DNA of 64,000 nt, taken from Prunella strophiata. Taxonomy: Eukaryota > Chordata > Aves > Passeriformes > Prunellidae. How positions within the stretch are numbered: position 1 is the stretch's first letter; each line of letters begins with the position of its first letter. The position numbers and the translations under genes were made by a program. The stretch lies in assembly GCA_036583965.1 (NCBI GenBank), contig JAZBQD010000028.1, positions 434,001 through 498,000 on the forward strand. The letters run 5' to 3'. The notes under the pieces were generated by a model, which saw only the letters and a list, made by a program, of their open reading frames with translations, was not told the origin of the DNA and ran no database searches. Positions 11,378 to 25,389 of this stretch are shown piece after piece.

Positions 11378-14300
11378 CCACACCCAGAAATTTAAAAATT
11401 ACATTTTTAAAGGTAATGTAGGTTTGTCTTGCAGTCTGTTTATATCACCATGGTAATTGCACACCAACTAACTGGAGTCACAGTACATGAAGTAACTAAA
11501 AAAAGAATCACTTCCAGGAACTAGTTCTTTTTCTCTCAATTTTTGTATAATTTTCACATAAGTCAGTGCTGTAAGTAAGGGAAACTGATTTATGATGTGA
11601 AATACTTTATTACAAACTCAGTGTAAGGCAAATGTTTGTGTGGATACAAAGTGCATATTCTGGTTAATTGTGTCCAAAAGCTGCTATTACACCAGAGAAG
11701 TTTTACAATAATGTGCATAATAAATGCCTATAACACATCTGTCTATACTTCATATCCACCAATATTTTGTGTGTTCATGCCCTCCTGTGTTTTTAGTAAG
11801 CACAGAATGTCTCAAGCTCAGGGTTGTGGAATGGGGTGACAAACAAATCAATGAAATCCTTGAGACTGACACAAGGCACTGGGGAGGAGGCAAAGAGCAA
11901 GAATCCCAGAGTGGGACCACACAGCTCTCCAAGGAAAGGATCACAGCACCCAGGAGAGGACTGGAGCTGTGTGGACGGGATTGGGTGCCCATTTTCCATC
12001 ACTTGATCAGCCCAGCATGTCCTCCTTGATTAAACTGGCCTGAGCCAATAAGCTGGGCAGCTCCAGTGTTTGCCACCAGGGCAGGAGCAGAGCCTCTGCT
12101 GAGCCTGGGAGTGACAGAGTGTGTGAGACTGCAAAAATCTAACACAAATTACATATTGTTTTCTCAAAACATTCTGAATTATACTATGTTTATGTTCACC
12201 ACCCCTATGATGGAGGCAGCAAACAAAAAAAAATCTAATATTGCCTCCACTGTCCTTTCTACACTGCCTTTCAGTCTGAGAAACAAGAGTCACCCTGACA
12301 TCTGACAACATTTAAAATAATATAAAGACTTGGTCCATTTAATACAGAAGCACTGGACTTCATTTATAAAGGGAGAGGTTGTTTCCAAATTACTGGACAA
12401 AATTGCTATGTGCCAGTCTGGTGGCACTGTTACGTCCCCTATAAACACACCTGTACATAAATGGTTATGGAACAGAAAACAGCTGAGAATAGCAAATCCT
12501 CCTTGTGCTGGGGCTGCACTCAGAGATGCTCAGTGCTCCACAGTCACTGAGATAAAAGCACCTGGGAGAGGTTTTTTCATAATCTAAACACACAGAAAAA
12601 AGGACAGTGGAGGAAACCACAAGCCAGGAGAACAAACTGGTTGATCCATTTCACACAGCCAGAAACAGGAGAACTGAGCAGAAAATCAATGACCTAAACC
12701 ACCTGTCCAAAGTTTGAATTCTTTATATTCATCTTCCCCTTCTTGCTTCATAAAAGTAGGATCACATGCATTTTTAGGTGGCCCTAGCAAGAAAAGGGAT
12801 CAACAGCAGTTTCAGGCTATTGGGAGTGTTTGTTCTTGTCCAGAAAAATATTTTTTTTTCAGCTGAGTGGAAAGAAGCAGGTTTAAAGAAAAATGGGGAC
12901 TCTTATCTATTCCTTCCACAAGAGAATTGTTGACCAACAAGCACAAGCAGCACTAAAGAATAAATAATTACCTATTCAGGCTGCTCTTTTAAAACATTTT
13001 TGATATTTAGAAACCACTACAAGCAAGTGGCTTGTCCCTGCTGCTTTACACTAACTCAAGTATTTCCATTCCGAGGAACACATTTTAAAGCCTTTTGATT
13101 TTATTTTTAAAGCAAGCTGGAATCCTGCAGTGCCAATTTTGTTACAGTAAACTTTTAAGTGGTGAATATTCCAATCCCACTTGTTGCATTACTAACACTT
13201 CCTGGCATTATAAATTATTTTTCTAAGTCTGTATAAAGAATGATGTATGCTTTTACAAGCAGTCCTTTTTGGTTTTCATCATCATTCACCTAGGAACATG
13301 ACAACCCAGGAACTCACACATAAAAGGAAATTATTTATGTAAAGGAGAGAGATGTAATTGAATTAATGGGTGGACCACAGATGGAATGAAAGTGTGAAGA
13401 AAGTTATTAGAGTGGAATTTCCATTATTTTACTCAGTTTGTTCATTCTTTTGAGTCCTCACTCTGTTCCTTCAGCCCCCCCTCTGAGGGTCCTTCCTGTT
13501 ATTGCAGCACTGGAAGTAAAGATGGGCGCCAAGTATCATTCTTGTTTGCTTCAACTGGCTCACCGTAAATCTTCATAACTTGGAGTTATGCTTGCTAGCA
13601 TAGTTATTTAAAAGAATTTCATTTATATCAATACATGTTAGAAAACATTCATTTCTACCTGAAACTGTAAGAAGCGAAGCAGTGATGATTTCCACTGCAG
13701 TCTTAATGATGAGGGATAACTAGAGCAGTTTTACATTTTTCAGCTGCTCACACTTCTTTTAAAAATGAGCCTGTTCAGACCTCAGGTAACCCTCCATGTA
13801 TCACTCAAACCACAATAAGATAACTAGTCATCATCCTTTTTTACCCCCAAACAGATGAGTTACCTATGCTGTCCTTCCTGTGACTTTCAGAATTTGAAAT
13901 CCTTGAGGAACCACCTCTGATTTTAGAGAATGTCTAAAAATGTAAAAACCATGCTTAACTCCATAGCAAAAATCTCATTTCAAATGCAAGTTACATCTTA
14001 ATTCACACTAAAATGCAGGGGAAAAAATTGTCAAAATAGTACCTCAACAAAATAAATATGTTCTGCAGCTTTTAAAATATTTTGTTGAAAATAAAAGGGT
14101 TTGTAGTTCATTGAAATAAAGGACTTCATATTTCAGATTCAGGCACATTGCAATGGCTCTGACACAGCAAAGCTTCAGTAGTTTCAAAGGAGTGTGACAC
14201 AAAATCTACATCCATCCTCAGAGCATAGCAGCAGCAAGAAATTTCTGGACCTATAGGCTTAGCAATTACACTACTCCCCACTCAGGTTTCTCTCCTCTGT

Positions 14301-16294
14301 TCTGAATAGCCCAAAAGTTTAAAAGCTCTCACTATTTTTCTGGCACCTTTAGTGACAATCTGTTTTAACTTTAACAATTTTTTACTTAAATGGTTATTTA
14401 GTACACTTCAGGATTATAAAATGACAGATTCTGTCCCTGTCCTATTGTCTAGGGTTGCAATCCACTGTAATAGCCTCCCCTATTTTTCTAAAGATCAAGT
14501 CTTGTACATAAAGAAAACTACTCCAAAACAGTTCAACTGTATCTCAAATCACCATTTTCCATAAGTAGTTTTAAAAGTCCAGGTGGATATCATCAGACTG
14601 GAATTCATTGGTTTTTTCCCTTGCTTCTTTCTAGCTTCAAGTAATTTAGCATATTTAGGTGTAATGAAGTATCTCAACATTCCCATTCATTATTGATTTT
14701 ATCTGTCAGGAGGAACTTGCATTCACTTCCAACCCAAGCATGTAATTCTCATTTTCTCCCTAGCCCCTTCCTCCTGCACTGAAGACCCCTCAGCAGCCAT
14801 TAAAAGCTCCATCAGAACAGCCTGAATCCCTGACCCTTTAGTCTTCTTTGGACTCACTGATGTCACCTACTATTATTTCACAGCTGTAAAAATGACTAAG
14901 AAAGGCAATCACAGAAAATAACCAAACTTAAAAGCCCTCAAACCCTTCATCTCTGAGCTTCAGGGACTAACAGAGGTCACGGTGAGAGTGATTGGTTTTT
15001 TAGTGCATTCTAAATCTGAAACCTGAGCATGTTTATTACTCTTTACAGCATGATAAGCAGCATCCCTTAAGTTAAAAACAGCATCCCCAGAATTAACTCT
15101 GCTATTACCAATCTTTTATTTTACCTTAGATTAGGATCACTGTGAAGAGATTGGTTTTTTGCCTTTGAAGACTAAAATCTTAACTAATTAAGCTACAGTA
15201 ATAAATGTAAGCTTCAAAGCTAGAAATTAAAAATCATTAAACATTTGTTATAAACAATTGCAACACTCTATGGCTTTGCCTGCACATCATATTTTTTTGA
15301 TCATGCCTCATTTTCACAGAGAAATATTTAATACCAATGAATTCTGGGCATCCTAAACCGACTTGTGTTCTAAGTCTGGCTGACAGTGAGTAGAAATTAT
15401 AATATTCAGAATGACAATTTTAGAATAACTTCTGTACTTTCAATGTTGTACAAAAGGATAGTTGCTGTTATTAATGCCACTGTTTTTCAATGCAAACAAA
15501 CAAACAAACAAGGAGGCTGGACAGCTTCACAGTCTGAAACAGAGAAATGGGATTTTGTGTTCAGTCCCTGGGTGTAAGTGGGCTGACAAGTGCTGGATTT
15601 GCTGTGGTGTAGCTGAGAATACACACTCCTCTGAGCTGCTAAAATAACAAAGAAGATTTGGAGAGTTCGTGGTTGCATCTTGTAGTTTAGTGAATATTCA
15701 AGCATCCTTCCTGGCTGGTTTTGTTGTCTCCTTATTTTTTACAGTGCTTTTAGCGCAGACAAAACACAGTCAGAGACTGGGACTCCATCTGCTGAGAGGT
15801 GTGAACTGGAACTGCTTCTGAGACACAGATTACTTGTCTGGGGGGAGCCAGACCTCTGATCTTGCTGGGAAAGGCTCTCTATAAATTTATCAAGAGCATA
15901 AAAGTAGCTGAAGATATAATGGGCCCAGCTCACCCTGGTACAATTACCCAGCTCAGCCTTGCTGGGACACAAGCAAATGGGACTTTATCAGCCCAGAAAT
16001 GGGGGCACAGTGACAAGTTTGGCTCTACTCTTCCAGGGTGAGAAGGGATATCCATCACCTCACTGCCCTGAGTGTTACCTCCTGTTTTTCTGCTTCAGAA
16101 AACATCATGAGCAGCAGAAACCCCCTCCACACCAGGCTTTTTAGGATGCTCACAGTGTTTTTAAGGAGTAACATAAAAGGCTTCTGCACAAAAAGAGTGG
16201 GAATAATCTGCTGTGGATAGGATTAAAACTAATGGGCTAAAACCACTGTACAGAAAAGTTCAGACCAAGCTTCATGAAAAACCAGGAGTATGCT

Positions 16295-16445
16295 GAAGTG
16301 TGCAATAGATTGCCCAGGGAAGCTGTTGCACCTCTGCCTCTACAGATCTGTAAGATTAGGACAGAAAACTGTTTCTCAGGAATGACAAGGGGCCTGCCTT
16401 GGGCAGGAGCATGGACTGAGGACATCCTGAAGTTCCTTTCAGATC
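16295..16445 (+). mobile_element. Old, diverged CR1 LINE 3' fragment, plus orientation
   Basis: The stretch follows the order of the CR1 3' end: a segment reading like NRLPREAVA near the end of the CR1 reverse-transcriptase protein, then a GGGCAGG segment, then a GGACTGAGGACATCCTGAAG segment equivalent to the CR1 'GGACTAGATGATCTTTAAGG' tail region. It is clearly diverged from the two young CR1 copies elsewhere in the window and sits in the opposite orientation. The short open frame spanning it (16274-16477) is a relic. Its boundaries are soft because divergence blurs both ends. Confidence 0.65.
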
Positions 16446-19400
16446 TATTTTTGCACAGCATTGCTGATGGAACATAGTTGCTGTTATTGCAATGCAGGTA
16501 GATGTCTCTTCCAAAAGCCATCCATCATCCCACAGCATTTTGTGAGGGACAGAATCCTGACAAACTGATCCCACCTTGTTTCTAGCCAAACTACCCCTAA
16601 GGCTGAACTGTTAGAGTTTCTCTGTGGGTTTTGTAGGGGTTCATTTTCTGGGGGGTATTTTTTGTCCAAGGGGAGGAGAGGAGGGTCAGGGAATGTCTCT
16701 GATACCCTCCAAAAGGCTCCAGGATGCCATGGTGAGTTTAGTTATTTTAAAGGTCAGTTGTATTTCAACACCAGTCTGTGAAAATCCTTTTTGGGCCAGG
16801 ACTTGAAAAACCGAAATATGGAAAACTGCTGATCCTGAAACTTCTCACACTTATGAGCTTATGCTGATATTTTCAAGCTTTCATTCCAAATTAGGAGACA
16901 AAAAATACAATTGCATAAAAAATGCTTATACCATGATAATTTTAAGAACCAGGACTTCACATATACTTCAATTATTCACAATAAATTCATTAGCTAAAGA
17001 GACATGAAAAACCAATCTTGTGAAAGTCTTTCTGCTCCAGTTATGAAAAATAATGATCATATTTGACAGCCAGCATTTTCACAGGCACATTTAGTCCTGT
17101 TAGTCTCTCCTCATTCCTTGCTGGAAACACAGACCTGTCAGGAAGGTAACTGCACAGAAGACTCCTTTTTCTCTTGTCATCATCCTTGATGTTAAACATT
17201 AGATAGAGGTGAAAAAAAAAGTGCAGATTACAGTAATTTTCTCCTGTGACCACTCAGGTTTGATGTGCACCATAATGTGTGCACTCCTAGAAGGGGTTGA
17301 AAGACTTACCTTAGTAGGCATGGTGATGAAAAAATGCAGAGGTTATTAGGAAAAAAGTTAAAGTATGCATAAGTGAAAACCAAAATACCGTTTGCAGTTT
17401 GGAGTAGGCCTGTACCACAAGTAACATTTAAACTAAAAAAAGGAGACCATAGGAATGGGTACAGAAGCATATCAAAGCAGTAAGGGCAGATAAGAATCAC
17501 TGAATAGCAAATGCCTCTTAACAGCTTAGTTTTTCTTAGCAACAAAGCAGTCACCTGGTGAAAAATTATTTGCCCAGGTGAAAAATACTAAATGCATGAA
17601 CTACCTGTGCACCAGGGCAAGCAGCAAGGAGCATGGTGAAAACACAAGGACTAAGTTAAGCACATGTCCAAAAGAACTACACCCTCACAAGCAACATATA
17701 AATATGGAATAAGTAAATATAAGTTAGTAGATAAATGTATTCAATAAACAGACATTTCCCCTACCATGACCTGTCACAGTGATAAATCCTGTACATTTCC
17801 CTAAGCCTGTCACTAAGGAAGACGAGCACTTCAATGGAAAGGCATTAAGAAGAGCAGGAAGATTTCACAGTTCAGATAACATTTGGCCATGTCTCTGTCC
17901 GGGTGTGCCCTGGGAACATCAGCCTGGAAGGTAACTGACACTGTGCCTTCTGTTTTGGTTCAGTTCTGGTCCTGTAGAACTCCTGCCCATCTGCAGTGAA
18001 TGGCTACATGGCAGCTGGGTTGTTGTCTTTTTTGTTTGGTTTAAGATTTGGGTTTTGTTTTGGTTTATTGGAGGGGATCTTTTGTCAGTAGGCTTTATGT
18101 GTGTGTTTTTAAAGTCAAATGCATACTGGTACTACTGAAAAAAAAAAAAATTTTTATAAGGTAACACAAATCCTGATGGAAGAGCCAACCATCTGCTTGT
18201 AAACTATTGCAGGGGTTGTTGCAGAGGAAGAATTCACATAAATTTTGTCTTACTACAGTTTGCTCAAGGAGATCTCAGCAGACATTTCAGCACACATCAG
18301 AAACTGCCCTGATATATTCTTGAATCCAGGACCATTATGAAAACAACCAACCAACCAAACACGGAGAACTTTCCAAGCAGTAGAATTTTTTCCTTCTCCA
18401 ACAGTTGCACAAAATACTAAAAATATTAACAGGCTGATGATAAAGGAACTGTTGGAACTCTCATTCTCTGTTACCATTGAAGACTGATATATTACATAAC
18501 TGCAAATTCCACATTTAAATAAAATATTGCCATAAAAGATATTCCACATTACCACACTATGACATGTACAGCTACTGGATACTGTTAATGTTGTACTTGT
18601 ATCTGTTTCAGTTTTCTCCTACTAAATACATGATGTGAATTTAATTTTCCATAAAAACCTTTAATAAATTAATGATATTATGAAACCAAATAAAAGTACA
18701 TGATATTAAATCAAAAACTACAACAGAAATAGTAAGTTCCTCCAACAATTTAAAAAGACAGGATTTTTTTTTTTTAAAGTGCATAGAGGTTTTTCCAAAA
18801 ACATAGAGAATACAGGCCCTTCAAGGGAATGAAGGGTTCAATCAGTACTAAAATACTATGCCTGGACTGTAGATCATGAGGCCAAATATTTAAGGAAATA
18901 AACTATTAGTATCAGGGAATACACAGAAAGTATTTACCCTTGTAAAAGTAGATACTTCTCACAATATAAATACTTCAAAACAATAAATGGAGAAGCTAAT
19001 TAAAACTACTGTCTAATGTAAACTTTATCACAAAAGCCAGTCTGTCTGTGTAAGTTCAGTATTTCAAAGGATGACACGAAAAGTAAATCACTCTTTAATG
19101 AAAAATGTGTTGATTCTCCCAATGTAAAAGCTGAAGAAAATAATTAGGCTAACAACTTCCCAGTCAGCAGAGTCTGCAGTGTCACTGACAACAGCACGTG
19201 ATTAACATCCCTGGATGGATCATAAGGGAATGCAAGCAAATCTAAGATGGACACCCACAGTGAGGAAAAAAATGACAAGAGCATCTTTTCTTTAGGAATT
19301 GATCTTCATGCAGCCAAGAATCACTGGGCCCCATGACAAACAGTCTTGATATTAAAATGGGGGGTCAATATATAAAAACCATTTGGGAGCCCTGGTTTGG

Positions 19401-22400
19401 CAGGGTAGGAGCTGATGCCAGTCTAGGCTTTTGGGAAAAGTGAATGAGAGTAATTCTTTCAGGATGCTGTAAAATGCTGTTTGGGACAAGCACTTGGACT
19501 TCTGTTTCCTGAACATAACAACTCCTTGAGAACAAGGATACTCACCTTTACCAGTTCCTTTCCTTAGAAAAGCTGAAGATTCTTAAGCAATACCATATTT
19601 TTAACAACTGCACTATCTTAAGATCTTCATAGCAGCTATCAAGCTTTACTATTCTCTCTTTTCTTCAAGAAGTATTTTTAATGAAAGAGGGAATTTAAAA
19701 GAAAACTTGCTGGACATGCAGAAGTCCCATTCTCTGCTTAAGGCATTCAGAACAGAAAAAGTGTCAGGTAAAACAGACTTAATACAAATACAAACTTGTA
19801 TATGACATACATGTATCATACAGCAACCTGAGCAAAAATGTTCAAAACCTCCATTAAATTTTCTGTCCAAGTCTTGACAGTTATAAAGTGCTGACACAGT
19901 TAGATATGATTTGAGCAACTTTAAGTATTTGTCACACATTTTGTCCATAGCCAAGGAGCAGAAGAGGAAGAGAGAAAGCAGGGGCTATTACTGCTGAAAA
20001 AAATTAATTATGTATTATTACTTCAGGCAATTGCAATGATTAATTTCTATAAAAGCAAATTCAAGTGTAATTGTTTAATTAATGTGTTTTCATTAAAACT
20101 ATATTGATAGTGGGTGCGTGCTGTATTCTCTTTATTCTATTCTGCTTCACAACAAGTTCAGTGTAGGAAACACCTCATTTCAGGATCTGTGGGCCAACAG
20201 TCAGGTCCTGAGTACTCAGACACAACCTTTACATGGGCCCTTCAAATTACACTGGAAATTCCTTCCTTACAAATGCAAATAAATTCAAAATGCAGTCCAC
20301 AGGCTGAAATGCTGCTGCTCATGTACATTCCTACCTGCAAAGGGAACAGGTGCATCTTTATCCAAAGCAACCAGGGGAGGGTCCAAAATCACAGTGTCGT
20401 TGTTTTCAGTTATGATTCCATGGTACGACGTCTCAATCCAGGGTTTGTGTTTATTCACTAGAAAAGAAGAAACCATGCCTAATTAATTTAGTTTGTGTTT
20501 CATATCCATTCAGCTCATTTTATCTATGAAGAGAAATTATTAACATACTTCCAATATTAATGGTATTACTCAAAAGCCACTAACAAAATCCCTACAATAA
20601 ACATTCAAATATAAAAGAAAATTACATGCACATTGTACTGCACTGATGAGAAAACCAACACTTGCAGACATCCCTCCAATTAAAACACCGAAATAAAAAG
20701 GCAATTTGCAAAATATTTTTAATGTGCTCTCAACTGTCAGCCTAACTAGGTTCAGACAGTTTTGAAGGAATTACTTTCAGTTGCAAAGCCCAAGTACAAG
20801 AGAAAGGGCATCCTGACAAACCCAACTTGACAAGACACAAAGCAGAAGGGTGGGTGAGAGCACTTGACTCTTGGTCACTTTCTCACTTTTTATTTTTGGA
20901 ACAATACCGACGGTTACTTCTGCGTTTTGTACCTTGCAGAGGTATGCATTTTAATTACTGATAAAAGTCTGCACTTCTTCACGATTTACCCAGGGGATCT
21001 GAAGTTTTACTGGAAAAACCTGTCCTTCAAATCCAGCTGTTGAACATTTGGATATCTGGTCAAGAAGCACATAGGAAGATCACACAAAAAGACTCTTTAA
21101 GGAGAGGCTACACTGCACCATCAGATTGTCTTATTGCTGAACCCTCTCCATTTACACCCCTCTCACCATCCATCTCGTGTTGACTGGAAAGGATAAGACA
21201 CAACATGGAAAGGAAAGGGGAAATGTAAGAGGCTTAGCTTTGCTCTGGTTATAAATTGAGCTCTCTTCCTGCAGGCACAATCTGAATGTTATGTCACTGG
21301 AACTCCTACATAAGGAATACAATGGTGACAGCTAAATGAGTTTCAGTTTGAGGAATGTACTCCCCCAGGCAAGAGGGAGCACTGCACCAAGGAATATCTA
21401 CCCCATTTGCAGCAAACTCAGATGCAAGGTAATTTTTATACCTATTATATAGCTGTGTGTACCAGATGCTGAGGAAAATACCTGGTGAGTTAACAGAAAT
21501 CACCTCAAAGATGGAGAGTTGACACTTAAACCAAATTAAAATATAAATAAATTTTAAAAATTACGAAACCAAACAAAATCCACAGATATAACCCTAAACT
21601 CTTTCCTGCCTTGTCTTCTGTAAAACCCCCAGACATCAATGAGATTCAAGTTTCTCCTTTTGTGAAGAAAGCAGCAAAAACCACCAAGACAACTCAGAGG
21701 GCTCTGGCCACAGGCAAACGTGGGCAATTAACAATTTTTTTTTAATCACTGGCTATTTGGGAAAAGCATACAATTATATTTATGGCAAATTGAATTTCAT
21801 TCTGTTCCTTTCTTGCTTCTTTGTTTAACCATTAGGAAACTGTGGACTTGGGAGACTGATCGTTCTAAAGCTGAATTATTTTATAGTCTAGCACTAATCT
21901 GGGAGCTTTGAGTTCATTCCTATGTTGCAATAGATCTTCTTTCAGAAGGAAACATACTTATCTTCACAGTAGTTGGTTTTGCCCATTTTTTACAATAACT
22001 AAGCAACAGGAAGAATAAACTGGGGATGTGTCAGGGAAAGGTGAAATGGAAAACAGGGATCTCAAATCTCTTTATCTTGTAATGACTGTACAGCCAGAGG
22101 AGAGATTGGTGAGTTTATGTAATAGATGAAGGCCAAAAGTCTTGTCAATGTTGAAAAATGAGAAGTGAAGGATGCAATTTCAGAGCTTTTTATGGCATTT
22201 GGGATTCTGGTTTGCAGGGCAGTTGAAGTATTCTGTATTTGTTAATGGAATACGTGAATTGCCTGAGCATGCAGACACACCAATGTGCTCCAGTGGCACT
22301 CAGGTGTGGCTCACAGGCTCTGAGGGATACAGGCTGCACTGAGCCAAAGGGCATCCCCTGACTGCAGGCAGATGCAATTGAACCATAATGAGACAGTAAA

Positions 22401-23201
22401 CAGGAACTCACATCAAAAGGGAACTCCTTATGCAACTCAAATTTTAAGAAGTACCAAATGCTCTTCATTCCTCCTGATTCTGTTAAGGGTCTGAGTTCTT
22501 AAAAAAAACCAATCAAACAAAAAAACCAAACAAGCAAATAAACAAAAAAAGCACTAAATCTTTCCTCTTACTGATTCCTAGGGAATATTTTTGATGGCAC
22601 TTTTACTTAAGGAACTCGCAGAATACAGTGAGTACAATTCTACCAGCCTTAGCTTTCTCCAGTTGGTGTCCAATGAGCAATAACAGCAGTCAAATGAGTG
22701 GCAGCAACATCATTCCTTAAATTATATTGGGGGGAAGAAAAGTACATTATGAACAAATGCTACAGTTTAGACTTTAGAGACTGGTATTGGGAAGAGGAAA
22801 AGAACAATAAAGCAAAAGCAAAAGAAAATAATGTATCAAATTATTTGCAAGCTCTTATCTTGGAGATTAATTTTGGAGGTACATCCCCAAATGTAAAAAC
22901 TATGGCTATATAAACTTTGTGTGTGACCCATGGTGTGGAAATTTTACAAATAATGGAAAACATCTATGCTCCTTGGGAATGCAAAGCAATTCTTTTGCAT
23001 CAGATGATCTCTCTTCGAATATTTTCACATCATGAAAATTATTGATCCTTTTGCACTGTTTTGGATACTTGCTTTAAAATAAAAAATCTCTAACCCTGAG
23101 ATGAGCAGCTGGTGTTCTGGCTGGGGGGTTGTTTATATTCTTCCTGCTAAAGACTGGTAAAATGTTACCATAAAACTAACTACAGAAACCACTCTACAGG
23201 C

Positions 23202-23256
23202 TTTCATAAAATAATAGATTAGGAAGGAAAAACCTTCATATGTAACATGATCAATG
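23202..23256 (-). mobile_element. Possible very old CR1 tail, minus orientation
   Basis: The order of short words (CATAAAATAATAGATTAGG, then GGAAGG, then an ACCTT and a GATCA) is what the reverse complement of an old CR1 3' end looks like. The next 80 bp include an ACTGGTTCAAGCC segment that loosely fits the same element. Divergence is high and chance cannot be excluded by eye. Confidence 0.25.
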
Positions 23257-24048
23257 AATACTTTAAGTTTCTTACTCTGAGACAAAAGGACAACTACAAA
23301 ATATTAGACTGGTTCAAGCCAGTGTTTATCCACAGGTTAACACAGCTCTCAAACCTCTGGTATTTCCTATCCCTATGCAGTGTCTTCAAAAGAAGAGAAT
23401 TTTCAAATTTTCAAAATGTTTTGTCTTGCCTTATTTGAGCAACTGATTCTATTTCAGGACATGTGAGTTGGATTTTAGGTTTCCAAATACATAGCAGTGC
23501 CACACTGCATTTATTTAAATACCACAACAAAAACATTTTACCATGCTGTCTATTTCAGGTTATATGAAACTATGTTTAACTAGAAAAGGAAAACAAAATT
23601 CACATTATTGAAAAAGTTCCATAGTTTTGATTATATACAGTACTTATCAGGATATTTTAAAGATTAACATATATCCTTTTTGGAATTCTTTAAAGTTACA
23701 AATAAGATGGGAATTTTTAATTTTATTTTTAAAATGAAAAAGGCAAGAGTGGTTAAAAAATATTTCAATGCTTCTCAACAATGCTTACAGATTCACAGCA
23801 TTCTATGAAGTAAAGTGATAGGCAAGCTATTTTTCTTAGGTTTGCGTTTGCTGAAGATGATGAAAGACATCTATACACAGATTTGTATGTGTAGTTTCAG
23901 GAACAAAAAAACCAGAGCACTACATATCCAGTTAAGCTCAAATGAGCATAAAAGCTGGATAGTCAGCAGGTAAAAGGTTATACAAAAAAACCTTTTTCCT
24001 CTTTAGTCATACTAAGTTGTAGCACACTGATATTAACTCTAAAATGAG

Positions 24049-24071
24049 AAAAAAAAGAAAAAAAAAAAAAA
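24049..24071 (+). repeat. A-rich homopolymer tract
   Basis: A run of adenines with one G interruption. It stands alone, with no recognisable retrocopy upstream. Confidence 0.9.
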
Positions 24072-24309
24072 GGTTTTGTCTTCCTCACTAAAGATCTTCT
24101 CTGGAAGCCTTTATTGTCTCCCATTTCCTTGCATTTGCCTAGCTGGGTGGAAGCTGGAATCAGTACAAGGCTTGCATGAATTCAAACATATTTAGTTAAG
24201 ACATAAAGATGCCCACCCTGTGGGTTGTTTTTCAAACTGGACTCCCTTCCTGTAATTTATTAGCCATTCATATAAACCCATACCATAAATAATTTAAACC
24301 ATCTAGGAT

Positions 24310-24700
24310 TAGGCAATTAATGTTCCTTTATTACAGTTCAGGGTTGATCCATTACAATTTGTCTGCACTGTCCCCAGGGCACTTCCCAGTCTGTCCCACG
24401 CAAGGCTGTGATCACAAGCCTTGGGATGCAGTGGAACCACCGTGCCAGAAAAGGGCCCCTCTGTGCTCCCTCTGCAAACGCTGTGGGCACGAGAGCACCA
24501 AGCAGAGCACGGCCAAGGAAAACCAACCCTGAGAGAGGTTCTGAGAGCCTGAGGGAACCTCGTGGGCAGGACTGCTGTCCTGAAAGTCAGTGTAAGGACA
24601 GCCCCAAAGGAAACACAGAGATGAACACGGGGATGAGCACAGAGAAAGGCCCAGATGTTGTTTAGAGCTCCCAAACCTTGCTGACCTCGTGCAGTGTATT
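24310..24700. other. GC-richer patch, no gene recognised
   Basis: About 390 bp are clearly richer in GC and in CpG than the flanks. Overlapping open frames exist on both strands, including a 138-codon minus-strand frame (24309-24725) and plus-strand frames of 70 and 85 codons. Open frames on both strands are expected where GC-rich sequence lacks TAA and TAG. I recognise no domain. Candidates are an old degenerate retroelement, an untranslated exon or a small CpG-bearing regulatory element. Confidence 0.4.
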
Positions 24701-25389
24701 CAAGACAGCAAGATGTGCACAGCACTTCCCGAAGGCAATCACAGGCTATGCATTAAATCTTCCAAGTCCCAAAGCCTGTGAGCAGCAGAGCTGTGATTTG
24801 TCAGTTCAGGAGCATTATAACAGGAGTACAATAAGGACAAAATGTATGAGGCCATCATCTTATGAGCAAAGCCATCTTTTCTCTAAGCTGAGACAGACAC
24901 TTGTTTGGGCACAGGAAGAGGGGGAGTGGGTGGGAAGCAGCACATGCGCAAGGGACACATTACAATGGTATTTGCAAAATTCAGATGGCTTCTGACTCAA
25001 ATCAGTTAGAAAATTTCACTGATCCAAAAATAACACATTATAAAAGAATTATAAAAGAAAAAAATATTATTAGAAGGTTTAACTCCTGACACCAGGGCAG
25101 ATTCAATGCTGTCAGTTGATTTAACTGACAATTTCTAAACTTCAGGCAGCTAAAACCTGAGGTAGCAGGTTTTATGATGGTTAAGAATTGCTTTATGAAT
25201 GCAAATGTTTTCTTTATTTTCTCCTCTAAACAGAACAATGGATTTATATTCCATTTAATTGTGTTGATAATATGTTCTCTCATCTCTAGCTTAAAGAGGT
25301 TGTCAATTCCAGAAAAATTGGCAGAAAATTTAGGCTTTCTTACCATCTCTTTCATCTCTAAGTCTTTTCATCTGCTAACTGAATGATCT

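Larger units (their letters stand above)
6460..16294. other. Non-coding sequence with simple repeats, no gene recognised
   Basis: Nearly 10 kb without a recognisable gene. The longest ATG-started frame is 116 codons (10324-10674) and matches nothing I know. Items within it: a 16-base A run at 6713-6728, a short tandem of an AATACATT-like word near 9669-9696, a 21-bp-period duplication at 10402-10435, a perfect inverted repeat at 10768-10791, an AT-rich imperfect hairpin at 11151-11200 and a long A tract at 11329-11377. Otherwise it looks like ordinary unique avian intronic or intergenic DNA. Confidence 0.65.
16446..24308. other. Non-coding sequence, no gene recognised
   Basis: Mostly AT-rich unique-looking DNA. 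The longest ATG-started frames are 115 codons (20114-20461), 101 codons (19649-19954, minus) and 100 codons (18253-18555, minus), and none resembles a known family. A T/G-rich patch lies at 18025-18075 and A runs at 18139-18150 and 24049-24071. A faint CR1-tail-like stretch is listed separately near 23202. I see nothing else I can name. Confidence 0.65.

Noticed and set aside
24320..24532. Cysteine-rich peptide with CSLCKRCGHES, which suggests a retroviral zinc knuckle
   Set aside because: The spacing does not fit the CX2CX4HX4C pattern, and no neighbouring gag-like sequence exists.
24309..24725. A 138-codon minus-strand frame, one of the two longest in the window
   Set aside because: It falls in a GC-rich patch where both strands stay open. 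No domain, splice-site pair or homologous family is recognisable.
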